NCBI GenBank assembly: GCA_032358165.1 | Contig: JAALGY010000036.1 | Location: 1,550,001-1,614,000 of the forward strand | Source of the DNA: Diplosphaera chodatii | Lineage: Eukaryota; Chlorophyta; Trebouxiophyceae; Prasiolales; Stichococcaceae | Direction of reading: 5' to 3' | DNA length: 64,000 nt | Position numbers and translations under genes: made by a program | Shown: piece by piece, positions 33,346-46,200 of the stretch | Numbering within the stretch: position 1 is the first letter of the stretch | Layout of the letters: each line of letters begins with the position of its first letter | The notes under the pieces: generated by a model | Told to the model about the DNA's origin: nothing | The model's input: only the letters and a program-made list of their open reading frames with translations | The model's database searches: none

Positions 33346-36300
33346 ATGGCGAGCCCAGAAGGCGCTAGCGCCCCGGCAGCCATGCAGGACAGCCGCCAGC
33401 ACACGCAAGTTGATGATGTCGATGCGCAGCACCGCGGCAGCACGCCCGGCAGGCACGCCAGAGGCCGCCATGCAGTGTTGCCATCCCAGGGTGGCAGAGG
33501 CAATCGCGGTGGCCGAACCGGCAGGTTCGAGAGCAGATCGCAGCAGCCAGGCCGCTGGGGACATAAGCAGCTGCCAGCAGAGCCAGTGCTGCCTGACAAC
33601 TCGCGCCAGTTCGGCGTGGTGGTGACCGTCAAGGAGACCTTCGGCTTCATCAAGTGCGCTGCTTCTGCAGCCGCCTGTCATGCATGCCATGACCCAGGAG
33701 CCATATGCTGTGATCAGTATGCACGTCTATCGACTGCCGAACACGGTTCGACAGCAGTTACGCAAGACTTCAATGACAGAGTATGCTGTCGCATGTTGGT
33801 GCATGCACGCAGTCATTCATGCATGCATGATGTCTGTCGGGCAACCCAGCCTCGCTGTGACTGCAGGTGCTACACCGGCCGCCGAGATCAGGTGTTCTTC
33901 CATGCCAGCGAGCTGCAGGCGCCGGCCCCGCAGCAGCCGCCAGCTGTTGATGCGGCAGACGGCAAACCTGCTGCAGCCGATGCGCACTCAGCATCGCAGC
34001 AGCAGCACCAGCAGCACGGCCGCGGCCGCCCGGACCTGCCGTCAATGGTTGCGCCTGGCACGCCGGTCGAGTTCACTGTGATTGAGGGCGACCCGGCGCA
34101 GAAGCGCCGCACCGTCGCAGTGCAGGTGAAACCTGCTGCTTGGATGTGTGGGTCACCACCACCTTGCCTGTGAACCTACGATCGGGTCGTCGCTGGCGCT
34201 GGTGCTACAGCCCAGCTGTCAGGCATTGTCTGTGCCGGAAGCCTCTTGAGACATGCTCCCTGCTCCACTGCAGGTGAAGGTGCTGCCGCCGTTCATTGAC
34301 ACCCTGCAGCGGGGCATTGTGGAGCGCGACCTGCGGGGCGGGCAGCGCCGGCAGGAGGTAGGGTCCCTGAACTGGATCACAGCGTGGTGGACTTGCACGC
34401 GAGGCAGACATGTGCCATGGACAGCAGCATGGTCCGGCTGAGCCGGCGGCTTGCAAGGAGTGCGGGCGGGGGCGCATGCACTCCGAGGGGTAGTGCCGCT
34501 GCTGATGCAGGCCTTTATATCACACCCTGTACTGCAGGACGCGTACGGCGGCCGCATCACCTGGCAGCCGCCGCTGCCGCTGCCCCCGGCATCTGGCGGC
34601 CCGGACGGCAGCCAGCACGACACCCACCCTGCAGCGCCGGCCCCCGCGACGGCCACGCCGCCGGTGTCCCCCAGGGCGGCGGCGGCGGCGGCGGCAGCGG
34701 AAGCAGCGCTCGCCGGCACCGGTGTCGAGGTGCTCATGCATGCTGTTGCTGCAATCATGCATGTATGCTGTCGTTGGACCCGGTGCATGCGCACCCCTCC
34801 ACATGATCAAGCGTGCAGACGACTCGGGGTGGAACGTCAGCATCTGCACTGCTTCATGCAGGGCTGTGACAGCAAACGGTGCGTGCAGGTGCACGGGCTG
34901 CCGCCTGGGCTGGGGCATGCCAGCGCCGCGAACGGCACGGCCGGCAGCCCGCGCACGCCCCGCTCGGGCGCGGCCGCCGCCGGGGGCGGCGGCAAGCAGC
35001 AGCCGGACGCCCAGAAAGCCGAGCAGCAGGTGCGTCGAATATGAAGTACCGCTGCATGGCAGTCAGTCACAGCCTTTCGTCACACTCCATTCCGGCTGCA
35101 GAGGGGACCTTCTCAGACAGGGTGTTCCATGTAGCATGAAGCAAAATCGATGGCGATACACTGGCTGTCTGTTATGTCTGTCTGTCTGGTGCCTGCCCTG
35201 AGCCACGCACACATGCATCTGTTGCTGCATACCAACATGCACGCAGATCAGCGTGCAAAGTGCTCTGCTGGCTGGCCTGCGGCTTAGACGGCGAGCTCCT
35301 AGCTCGCTGGCTCAGGTCCAGCCCATCGAGCAAAGCACTTTGCCATGCAGCAGCCGGCATCGCACACCGCATGCGCGCCCACATGCTTGCACAGAACCCC
35401 TAAGGTACGTGCACAGAACCCCTGAGGTACGTGCAACCAACCCCTGATGTTCTCCTGATGCAGCTGCAGGAGTCGCAGGCGGTGGGGCTGCCGTTCGAGG
35501 GGGGCGACCTGGCGGCGAGCATGCAGCGGCTGCACGTCGGCGACGAGGTGGAGTTCCGGGTCACGCTGGACCGGCGCTCCGGGCAGCTCAAGGCCACAGA
35601 GGTAGGCCTCAGAGTACTTTCCGGCGCCTCAACATTGCTGCTGGCCACAGAGGCGTGACACTGTGCCGTGGCTGTTGTTGCCACAGCGGCGTAGGTATGG
35701 TTCTGTAAGCATTCTTAAGGCATCAAACCCAGGTTTTTAGGAGTGCTGGATATGCTGTGCTGGAGGCCAAAGGTATTTTTCGTGTCCTTCTTGCCGTGCG
35801 TGTCCTCGTGGTCACCATGCTGCTGAAGGCATCAAGTCAGAGGCATCAGTGCCTTGCTGTCTATCAGCATCGGTCCTGATCATGAGAAGCCTCACCTGCG
35901 CTGGTTTGCATGTCAGACGGAACTCTGGCCGTGGCCATTAGCCTTCAGACCATTACTGTGAAGGCAACATCAGTCGAGCGCCTGCTTGCCGTGCTTCCGA
36001 GGATCCTCGTGATTGGCTCCTCCCCTGCAGGTCACCCTCGTGAAGTCGGCGCACCCCGAGCCGGCGGCGGCTGCGGCTGCTGCCAGCCGCCCCAGCAGCA
36101 TCACCACCACTGGGGCCCGTGAGAACGGCTACATCGCCTCTTTGCGCGAGAACTTCGGCTTCCTGATGTGAGTCACATTCTGACGGTGGATCTGTGATCT
36201 GCACAACCTTACCATGTTGGCAAGGCTGCAGCTAGCATAGGCATCTCAGCCGCCTGCTGTGTTTGCACCGACAGTGCAGCAGCTGGCAGGGTTGCCAGTT

Positions 36301-39300
36301 AAATCAGCCCTTCTTGATGTGACTGGGCCCAGATGATCGTCATTGCTGTGGTCATCATGTGAATAGCATGTATGCCAGGTTGCCGGGCCGGTTTCTCCAT
36401 TGCGCTGACACTCGGGACTGGTGACACCTGAGCCTGCGTGCGCAGGTGCGCCGATCGGGACGTGCGCCTGTTCTTCCACTTCAGCGAGGTGGGCTTCCCC
36501 AAGGGCAGCCTGGCAGAGGGGGCGGAGGTGTCCTTCTCGGCGGCCGTCGACGAGGTGCGACACGCTGGACGCCCGCGGCCCGCCACCCTGACTATGCCCT
36601 GTGTCACCAGACAGCCACATGTCGTCCAAACGCTTGAGCGTGTCGCGCCACACTGCCATCAGATGCGATGGTGTGATAGTCAGGGTCCTTTACGTGTGCC
36701 TGCGCTCTGTAGCAAAGCTTAACCGGGTAGTTTGCACTTCTGCACACTCGTGACCAGGCACATCACCGCATCCTGTGTCCGCACCTGCACCCGGTTGCTA
36801 CAGGAGTCAGGGCGGGAGTCCGCGGTTGCGCTGCAGCTGCTGCCGCCCGGCACCATCGCCGCTGCAGCCGACACGCCCCTGCCAGGTGCCCTCATGCTGG
36901 CATCAGCTGCCCTGCATGTGTTTGGCTAGCAGTGCCGTGTTCGTGACAGCGCTGGTGCGTCCGTTGCAGCTGGTGGCTTGACTGGCTCTGTGTGGTGGGT
37001 TCTGCCCCAAGGGCATGGCATCGCCGCAAGACTGTCGTCTGGTTGCTGCATCAGCAACTGCACCGCTGGCAAAGTGTCCTCATCAGATGCCTGCAGCAGA
37101 GCCCAGCGCTATCGTGTGGAACTATACCAGGGCGTCATCTGCACGCGCTGTCAATGGCAACCAGAAAACAGCCAGTGCGCCCGCCCCGCTTCAGGCTTTT
37201 GGCTGCTGTCGCAGAGCCCGTGCGGGCGCGCGTGGTGAAGGCGGCCTCCGAGGCGCGCAGCCGTCAGGTGCAGGACGGCGTGGCGGCGTACGTGGACGGG
37301 GCCGGCCTGGAGTTCCACTGCGCCTATGGCAATCACCAGGTGCTGTGCTGTGCTGCCGGTCAGTAGGTGTTGCCATCTGGGAGCGGCTTGTCGGTGCCGT
37401 CTGAACGGCTTTGTCTTCAAGTGCCTGGCCTGCCTATGTCTACTGCATGCTGTGTCGCACTCAGCCACCTGACAGGCAAGCTCTGACATGGGGCCACTGT
37501 GTAAAGTGTGTTTCCTCACGCAGTTGACAGAGGGGGCCCAGCACCCGGCGGAGGGCGACGAGCTGCAGCTGGCGGTGGTGCACAACCGGCGCACCGGGGC
37601 CCGCCGCGCATCCGCCGTCTCCCTGGTCGCCAGGGCCGCCGACCGGCGCCAGCTGGGCCAGGTGTGTTGGCCTTCCTGGACGTTTGTGCAGCCGCACCTG
37701 GTACACATAGGCCGCATAAGCGTGCTGAGCCCTATTTGCCTGTAGCCTCTTGTAGTAAGGCAATGACTGAAGGTGCCTGACTTGACTGAAGGATGACGAG
37801 CATAAGTCTCGCATGTCGCTTGACTCGAACTTGTTAGGGCTGTAATAATTCCACCTCCGCATCAACTGAAATCCTGCAGGTGAAGGTGCTGAAGAACAAC
37901 TGGGGCCTGATCCGCGCGGTGGAGCGCCCCATCGACGTGTTCTTCCACTTCAGCAATGTCGCAGACGGCCTGGAGGGCGAGCTCAAGGTCCGCCATTTAG
38001 CCGAACTCCTTTGGCAGCGGCGCACTGCACTTTACTTTTTGGGCGCTCGTGGAAAGATTATTTGTTGACTGTCCTCACTTTCCAGTTGTTGAACCTGGTC
38101 TGCACTGGTCGTGCCCTGGTGTGCAGCTTTTCGATAAACCTTGTTGCATTGGCTGAGGTGGCAGGTGCAATGCTGCTCGCACCTGAGCGTATAGCTTCAG
38201 CCATCTGAAAGCCATTGTAGCGGGCACCTGCGGCGTCACCCCCGTAGACTGCCAGAGCAGCCTGGACGAGTGTTTGATGTATAGCAGAGTCACTGCACTG
38301 CACTGCGATGGACGGCAGTGGCAACCCTTATATGCATCCTGTGTGCAGGTGGGCGATGACGTGGAGTTCACGCTGGTGCGGGACTCGCAGGCGGCCGCGA
38401 AGGACGGCGGCGCCAAGAAGCTGGCGGCCGTCAGGTGCGTCAGTTGCTCTTTTCCATTTCTGCTCTGGGTGGCGCGGTGGGCAAAGGCGCTTTGGCTCTG
38501 TGCATATCGGTGGGCTGAGGTGGCAGGGAGCTGTGAGGCCTTCAGCACCGGCAAACCATGTTCCGCCAATGGTTGCTGGTGGGAAGTAGGTTCTTTCCCC
38601 TTGGCACCCACCCAGGACCGTTCACAAACATTGCTTGCGGATGCGCAGAGTGTGCAGTTTGATGCGGTCTGCCGCTGCAAAACTCTGCAAACCGTACATG
38701 CTGAAAGCCTGTCTTCAACCCCTGACTGCAGTTGCATCCTATGTTCAAACAGCAACCGCATGACTGCATTGTGCATGGTGTCCTGGGCTTCCAGTGGCAG
38801 CCCACTTCTGCTACATTGCCATCTGCAGCCGCATCAGACCATCGGACATGCAACGCGCAAAGCGATGACTAGAACTGGTTCTTTTGCACAGCATCACCCG
38901 CGCGCCGGCTGGCTCGGCGATTTTCGAGACGCTGTCGGAGGACCTGCTGGAGGGCAAGGTGGTGGAACGGCTTCAGGTGAGATTGTTATGTCAGTCCGTT
39001 AATAGCAGTCGGTGAAAAGTGACCTTGTGTCAGCTGTGAAGTGGTGCCCAGGTTGTGCCGGAGCAGAGCTGCCAGATACTGCGCAACAGAGTCTGCGCAC
39101 TCATGTTTCCAACTCGCTGGGATGCCTGAAAACCTCAGGTCGTCTTCGGCATACTGATGCATGATATTGTCGACTGACTGGCCATGATGCTTTGCATTCC
39201 ATCCTCGAAACCCTAGTCTACATGTTACACAGGTGCAACGAGGCGCGACTGTTGCCCCAGGCGCCGTGGAGTATGTCGACTCGAGCGGCACAACCACCCG

Positions 39301-42300
39301 GCTGGCATTCGGCGTGCACGACCTTGCGGTGCGGCCCCGTAGCACAACTCAGCACGGTTGAATGTATCCCCTGGAATGTGCGACTCGAGGCCTGACGGCT
39401 CGTGCCATGCTGAGCAGTCAGACGTATGCCTGGCCTCGACGTCAGTAGCCCTGTGCCTGAAAGCGACCATCGAAGTGGTTACTTCAAAAAAATGCCGCAT
39501 TGGCTGGAACTGACCAGAGGCTGTGTGCTGCAACCAGCACACTCAAAACTCTACCGGACCTGTTCAGGACGCCGCCATCAACCCGTCTGTGGGCGAGCCG
39601 GTGGCGTTCCGGCTGGCGGTCAACCACGCGGCGGTCAAGGCGGCGGCGCAGGCCAGCGGGCTGGCTGCAGCCCACGCCGGCCGCCGCGCGACTCAGGTGT
39701 CCCTTCTTCATCTGCTATATGATAGCTCTGAGGAGGCGTGGTGGCGCATAAGCGCAGACCTGATGCAGCCATGGCTTGTCATCAGGTGACGTACAGGGGA
39801 AAATAACCTGCCACAGGACTTGACGTGTGGTAGCGTCCTTGGGGCTTGTCTCTTATCCTGCAGGGTTTCTTCGAAGGAGCAGTGCAATGCTTCCGATTGT
39901 CGCAACCCTGAGCTGTGGTGGTGACAGGTCGGGCCGCCGGCGGTGGAGGCGACCGTGGTCAGCATCAACCAGAAGGGCAGCTTCGGGTTTGCCACCATCG
40001 ATGCCGCGGGCGCCGCCAAGCTGGGCCTGGGCGAGCACACGCGCATGTCCTTCTCCACCGCCGAGGTGACTGCTGGTGCACTGACTGCCAAGTTCCACGG
40101 GTTGGCCTCTTCTTGTGACGCCGCCCTAGTGCAGCCATGTCGGGCAGCCGGCAACCCTGCCGTTGTGCTGACCCTTGGATTCGTGCCACGACAGTGACAG
40201 ATTACCTTTCCAAGGTGATGGCTTGCACCCTGTGGTTGCAACAGGCGCGGAGGGAGGAGCTTGCAGCAGCCATTTGAGAAAACTACACATCCTCAGCGCT
40301 ATGCTGTGTGCGCAGGTGGAGGAGGGGGTCAGGGTGGGGCGCGGCGACGCGGTCTCCATGGTCGTCACCTGTACGGTTAACCCCCCCGCGATCGGGAACC
40401 CAGGGGTCTGTGCGTCGCCGCAGGTGGAGGAGGGTGTCCGGGTGGGGCGCGGCGACGTGGTCTCCATGGTCGTCACCTTCAACCCGCGCACCGGCGAGCG
40501 CAACGGCCAGCGCGTGCGGCTGCTGCGGCAGGGGGAGAAGGAGCCCGACAAGCCGGAGTTTGTCGCGGAGCGCAACCCCAACGCCGTGCGCTACGTCGGC
40601 AACAAAGTGGTGGGCCTTGCGGGCTTAGCAGTGTCCACGGGTTCGGAACGGGCAAATGCTGCAGGGTGAGGTGGCTCGTTTGGCCGGTGGAGGCGGGGCT
40701 GAAGCCACACCGTCATGCTGAACAACCGTGTGGACAGTCAGAACTGGCATGCACGCTGGGTTTGACACAGCCAGCAGGCCACCGTTGTGCAACACTGTGT
40801 AGAAACGGTATCAGGGGCTGAGGCAGCCTGCTGTCCGCACAGCTCAAGGCGTGCTGCTGGATCGGCAGGAACCTGCAAGAGAGCATGAGCCACACCTGAG
40901 TGTCTCGTCGTGTCCTGCTGCAGGAGGTGCAGACGATGCCGCAGCCCCGGATGCCGGACGGCACGCGCGGCTTCCAGCCGGGGGCGTGGTGCGAGCGCCG
41001 GCTGCCGCTGCGCCCCGCGCCCCCGCCGCTTCCAGCTGCCGCTGTTCCGGCGGCAGACCAGCCGCAGCCTGCGGCGCAGCCGCCCACAGCAAACGGCACG
41101 GCGCAGCGGCAGCCGTCACCCTCGCCGCAGCACCGCCAGCAGCAGCAGCAGCAGCGGCTGCAGCAGAGGGCGGGCGCGGCGCCGCAGCGGCCGCCGCTTC
41201 CAGCGTCCTCACCGGCGGCGGCCGTGCCGCGCCCCATGCCGACAGCCTTCGGCGCCGCCGCCGCCGCAGCCGCTGCAGAGCCTCCACAGCAGCAAGGTAT
41301 GGCTGGCTGCGGCTGCAACATGTGCTGGTGCACCGTCGATGTCCAGCACGACAGCAGCAATGGCTACCCTGATGTCAGGTGTCACTGACACTGCGTAGGA
41401 CACATGCTTGCTTCACCTGCAGGTGCATCGCCGCCGCTGCCGGGTACCCTGCATCAGCGCCGCCTCAGCAGCAGCCGCCTGGGCTCCGGCCTCCTGAAGG
41501 TGGCCCAACCCTGAGTCTCTGCAAACCCTTGGCCCTGCGAACTCTGCACAGCAGGCTGCCCCATTACAGACGTGCCGCCAGATCGTGTCGCCATGCAGCC
41601 TGTGGTGCTGGGACTTGTCCATGTCAGACCAGAATCCCTGAATCCAACGAACCTCCGCAGGCGGACGCGCCCGAGTTCGTGCCGCGGCTGGGGTCGCAGG
41701 TGACAATTGAAATAATGTTTAATTTAAAGCCATAGTAAACACTACAGTATAGATTTGTGTATCTCATTTGAAGAAATACAAGTAAACATACTCTGTGAAA
41801 GCGTAAAATATGTTTATGTAAATTATGTCAATTACCAGGGCTCGCTGGCCAGCGAGCTGGGCGCAGCGTTCCTGACGCCGGCGGCGTCGCTGTCGGAGCT
41901 GGGGGCGTCGCAGCTTCCCGCTGCCCGCGCCTCCGCGCCCGACCTGCACGCGGCCGCGGCGGCGGCGACGGCCGCGGCGATGGCGGCGGCCGACCCGTTC
42001 GGCGCTGCGGAGGCGCAGCTGGTGCGCGGCTGCCTTCTTTGCAGCGCTGCCATGGCTCCCGGCGGCCGCGGCCGCTGCTGCTGCATCTGTCTAGTCAGGC
42101 GGCTGGAGCTGACCCGTGTAACGCTTGCATCTGCACCAATCCATGCACCGCGACTAGGGCTGCGGTAGAGCAAGCAGCTGAGCTTGCACATTCAAGCCCG
42201 CGCGCCGATCGCCTGGCCAGCTCCCCAGTCGCAGGAGTGCAAGCGGATCTGCGTCCACATCTTGCGCCGCAAGATGCTAAACGTTTTCTTCACACACCAG

Positions 42301-42955
42301 CTGACGCCTCATTTGCGTCTGGCCCCTAAATCCTAAACCCTAAACCCTAACCCGCAGGCGGGGCTCCGCAGCACGGACTCCTCCTTCACCACCGCCGCGT
42401 CCTCCTTCACCTCGCACCGCCGCGCGCCCTCCGACGCCTCCGCCTTCTTCACGCCGGCCGCGTCGCTGGCGGCGGCCGGCCTGGAGGCCGCCGGCCTGCA
42501 GCCCGCGCAGCTGCAGGTGCCTGGACTTTGTGCAGCGCCGAGCGCAGCGCCCGAGAACATGTGTGCGGCATTGCGGCGCCGCCTGCGCCTGGAGCGATGC
42601 TCTGAGCGCGGCCTGTCGTTCCGGGTGCCTCTGTGAAACGGCCGCTCACGTGCCCCGTTGCCACTCGCAGGCCCTCGCTGCTCGGCTGGAAGGCGAGGAG
42701 AGAGACGGCGACTCGCAGGCGTCCGAGGGCGGCGGCGCCGACGGCGGCCCTGGAGCAGCGGCCTTGGGTGGAGGCACTGAAGGCAGCGCTGCAGACGGCG
42801 GCGCCACAGTCGGCACAGCGCCAGCAGACGCTGCAGCATCATCTGAAACGGCAGCAGCAGCAGGTTCTGCACCAGCAGGAGCGCCCCGCGCTGCTTTGCA
42901 TGCTGGCAGTGCTGCAGCGGACGCTGCCGAGGATGCAGATGCTGGGGGCCAGTGA
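33346..42955 (+). CDS. CSDE1/UNR-like multi-cold-shock-domain RNA-binding protein
   Basis: Twenty-four exons: 33346-33653, 33867-34125, 34274-34357, 34538-34729, 34889-35029, 35464-35601, 36031-36167, 36446-36554, 36804-36885, 37215-37339, 37524-37661, 37880-37987, 38349-38434, 38892-38976, 39233-39328, 39568-39696, 39928-40065, 40424-40609, 40924-41296, 41423-41499, 41661-41699, 41839-42021, 42358-42516, 42671-42955; 3657 bases, 1218 residues, phases agree throughout. Canonical cold-shock domains show paired RNP motifs: KETFGFIKC/DQVFFHAS, RENFGFLMC/VRLFFHFSEV, KNNWGLI/IDVFFHFSNV, NQKGSFGFATI. Between them lie degenerate CSD-like halves lacking the aromatic residues, as in animal CSDE1 (UNR), a cytoplasmic mRNA-binding regulator of translation and decay. 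The N-terminus is Arg/Gly-rich, and the last 350 residues are Pro/Gln/Ala-rich low complexity. A 108-base in-frame repeat precedes exon 18. The 139-base intron before exon 22 is AT-rich. Confidence 0.92.
35388..35450 (+). repeat. Three 21-base tandem repeats in an intron
   Basis: The unit gtgcacagaacccctgaggtac occurs about three times with changes, ending some 13 bases before the 3' splice site of the exon at 35464 in the CSDE1-like gene. No coding role is seen. Confidence 0.75.
40316..40478 (+). repeat. 108-base tandem repeat at a CSDE1-like exon start
   Basis: Positions 40316-40370 and 40424-40478 are near-identical; both follow gcag and encode VEEGVRVGRGD(A/V)VSMVVT. The offset is 108 bases, 36 codons, and the stretch between stays open in frame. 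The intron can therefore end at either acceptor, giving proteins that differ by 36 residues. Confidence 0.85.
41700..41838 (+). other. AT-rich intron in the CSDE1-like gene
   Basis: A 139-base intron with canonical gt...ccag borders between the exons ending GSQ and starting GSLASE. It is strongly AT-rich (gtgacaattgaaataatg..., ...gtaaattatgtcaattac) while neighbouring introns are GC-rich. Confidence 0.85.
42323..42353 (+). repeat. Telomere-like CCCTAAA tract at a 3' splice site
   Basis: Reads cccctaaatcctaaaccctaaaccctaaccc and runs straight into cgcag, the acceptor of exon 42358 of the CSDE1-like gene. About four plant-type telomere units lie on the C-rich strand of the transcript. Confidence 0.85.
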
Positions 42956-43221
42956 GCGAAGCCATTGCCAGGCAGACTCACTTTGCCGCAGCAGCCAGCT
43001 CGGGTGCAGCTGTTTGTGCCGCCGGCCATGTGGCATGCAGTTGCCCTGACTGCCCAGGCTACCTGGTGCGCTGTGTTCGATGCTGGTGCATGTCGGCAGG
43101 CGTCATTTGTTGCGGTATCTAGCTGCGTGTGCATGGCTGCGGACCACTTCACAAGACATGCAAGGCCGGACATGAACCTGCGAGCATATCAGCTACAGAG
43201 CCACTCACGACACATCTTGGC
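42956..43221. other. Short convergent spacer CSDE1-like / THOC5
   Basis: Only 266 bases separate the two stop codons. No TGTAA lies inside on either strand; the first + strand TGTAA is at 43556-43560, inside THOC5, so 3' UTRs of the two genes may overlap. Confidence 0.5.
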
Positions 43222-46200
43222 CTACACACCCTGCCAGCTCAGTACTTCCAGGTGTCCAGCATTCAAAAGTTGACAGCACTCGTGCACGCTTGAGATCGGA
43301 CCGCGGCTGTGGCCACTCCTTGCCACCCCACTGTCGACTTTCAGGCCTTCTGGCTGACGGCTGAAGCGCGCTGTGCCGCCCTCAAAGACTCCAGCACCTG
43401 TTTGCACAAGATGCAGACTCATCAAGATGCTAGATGACAAAGAGCCCTGCATGTCCTTGGAAGTGCCAGGCTCTGCGCCGTGTGAATGCAGCAGGATCTC
43501 AAAGCCATCAGCGCGGAATCTCAAGGCGAACTAAATGACATACGCCCTTGTTTCGTGTAAAGCTGTCCGTGTGCGCAGCAGTGTGCCTACCTTCAGGGGC
43601 CGCTGCCCCTGGCGGTATTCCGCGAGGCCCGCCAGCACGTTGCCGTCCGCCGTTTCCGCACCCCGGAAGGGTCCCTCTGGCGGCGGCGGCGGCAGGAAGT
43701 CGATGCCGCACAGCTGCTGCGCCCACCTGCGTCACAAGCTGCATGTGTCTGGAAGTGTTCTTTCATGCATGTGGAACCGCTGAGTGGGCTGTCGGATTCC
43801 GCATGCCAAGAGGTCGATGAAGACTTGCTGCTGCAAACACATAAGCAGAAGTGCTGCGCATCATGCGCCATGCCAGAAGGGCGTGCACCCAGCAGCAGCC
43901 CAAAGGCATGTTGTACCTGGTGTTCGGATGGTCAAGTGCACCCTGATCGGCAAGTCAAGTGCAATCCTTGGTGATCCAAGACAGCCAGCACTGTCCATGC
44001 AGTTGATCAGCAGCTGCCCGGCTCAACCAGAAGCCTCTTTCTTTGGGCAGGCACGCACTTGTAGGGCCTGGGCACCGACGGCTGCGCGGCCGCCCTGGCC
44101 GCCTCCCGCTTCCCGCTGCCGTCCGCCGCCGCCAGCGCGCGCGCCTCGTCAGCGTCGGCGCCGCTGGCGTACACCTGAGTGAACTCCAGGCGCTTTTCAG
44201 CAGACGAACGCCAGAGTGGCCACCTTATCTTTCCTGCAACCACGCTGGCAGGTCCCACTCACTTTCCGCTGATACCTTGGGTGGCTTGACACCTGATGGC
44301 AAGCAAAAATTGCAACCTGCCAGACCATGCTGCAACTGCTGCTCCCGGTATCACTCTATGTAAGTAGCGTGTTTGGTGCAGGATCTGATGCCAAGCAAGG
44401 TGATCAGCTGCAGGCACGCACCCTGTGCTGCTGCGTACTGTAGGCGAGCGTCATGGTGAGCAGCCGCTCCGAGCGCTGCCCCAGGATGAGCTGCACCGCC
44501 ACTGGCTCCAGGGGGGCCTGCGGAAGCGCAGGTGCAAAGGTCAGGTCCTGCACGCATCTGGACACCTATCGTCTGATTGCATCTCCAGGCTGTCTGACAG
44601 CATGTCACACCATGACTACAGGTGCACTGCAGGCGCCTGCTGCCAGGAAATTGCGCTGCTGGGACCGGTGGTCTGTGGAACGCCCGAACTCGCTGTTCAA
44701 ATTTGCAGTGGCCGCTGGGATCGGCTGCACCTCGGGCGCGCCCGCCTGCTGGGGCCCCGCCACGGCCTCCGGCTGCTCCAGGGCCGTCTCCTGCTGCTCC
44801 AGGGTGGCCTCCCCCTCCTCCTGGCCATCGTCCGCCGCGGCATCCGCCATCTCAGCATCAGCTGCGGCCGCCTGCACAATGATACATGGTACACACAGCT
44901 CATGCAGCCGTCCGGGCCATGACCGGCATGAGCAGGTGGCAGCGGCACTGAACAAGCGTAGCCCTGAAGGAGGCTGCACAGCTGGCATGCAGGGCTTTGG
45001 ACGTCGCACGGAGAGCAGAGCGAGCGCACCGCAGGCGCCGGCTGCGCGGCGTCTGGCGCTGCAGCCGCTTCCTGCTGCCGCTGCACCACCGACACCTCCA
45101 GCGGCGTGTCAAAGCTGCCCTGTAGTGGGGTCAACATGCGATTATGAAAGGATGCTCTACGAGGTCACTTGCAGGAAAGCCGCTGGCGCCGCCGTAAGTT
45201 GTGTCAAAGTGAGATGCCTCTTGTGAGCCATCACGCGATCCAGGCAGCCGGCGCAGCCTGCACATGAGCATGTATGGCATCCCAGGGACGCAGCGCTGCA
45301 GCGGGTGCCCATGCCTGCGCCGCGGACAGGTGCGTCGCCGCGATGAACAGCGGCAGCGGCAGCGCCTCCGCCCCCTCGGGCAGGGGGACGCCCAGCGGCG
45401 CAACCTGCACGCAAATAGGGTTTGCAAATAGGGTTTGCCAGTGTCGGTGAAGCCTTGCGGCACATCGTATCAGTGTGAACCCTTGGGTGTGAGAGCCACA
45501 TGCCGGACACACCGCTGCGCTGCGTCCACAGCCAGTCGCTGGCCAACCCTGGCAGCGGCCGCTTGCTACGCAGCGGCCCACGGGTGCATACAGACCAGGA
45601 GCAGTCCAAAGCAGCAGTGTTTAGCCTGCAGCAGTGTGTAGGCTGCTTTGGATCAACACAAGCACGAAGGGGCACTCAGACAGTGTTGCGATGTTGCACA
45701 CCTGCAGCAGGCCCCGCAGTGGCGAAGCCGTCTGCCGCACCGACGCCAGCTCAGCAGCCAGGCCGTCTGCAAAGCGCCGCTTCTGCGCCGCCGCCGCCGC
45801 CAGCCCATCCTGTGACGTCAGCACTGGCAGATCAAAAGCTGCCACATACGCAAGAGCATAGCAGCTGCTCTTTGACCAAGCACACGGCTTGCCGGCGGCA
45901 TTGGGTGCCACATGATGTCGACCTGCCCTGCGGCATCAGGCTCTGGCACATGGCAGCAGCACGTTGGCTGCAAAACTGCTCTCGAAGCAGCTGCGATTCT
46001 AGGGCTACCAAGCAACGATAGCTCGCGGCTCGCATGTCAGCGGGCATGCGCAGCAGCAAGCCCGCCACGCCAGCCCCGCCCACCCTGTGCTGTTTGTCCG
46101 CCAGAAACCTGGGACTTTGGGGGACTACGAATCCGCCCACCTTCCCGGCGCGCGCGCGCCGCACCTCGGCAAGCAGCGCCCGCTGCAAACCTTCCCTTGC

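Noticed and set aside
33660..34770. Repeated catgcatgc palindromes
   Set aside because: Common in introns across the window with no spacing or partner pattern; no specific site can be supported.
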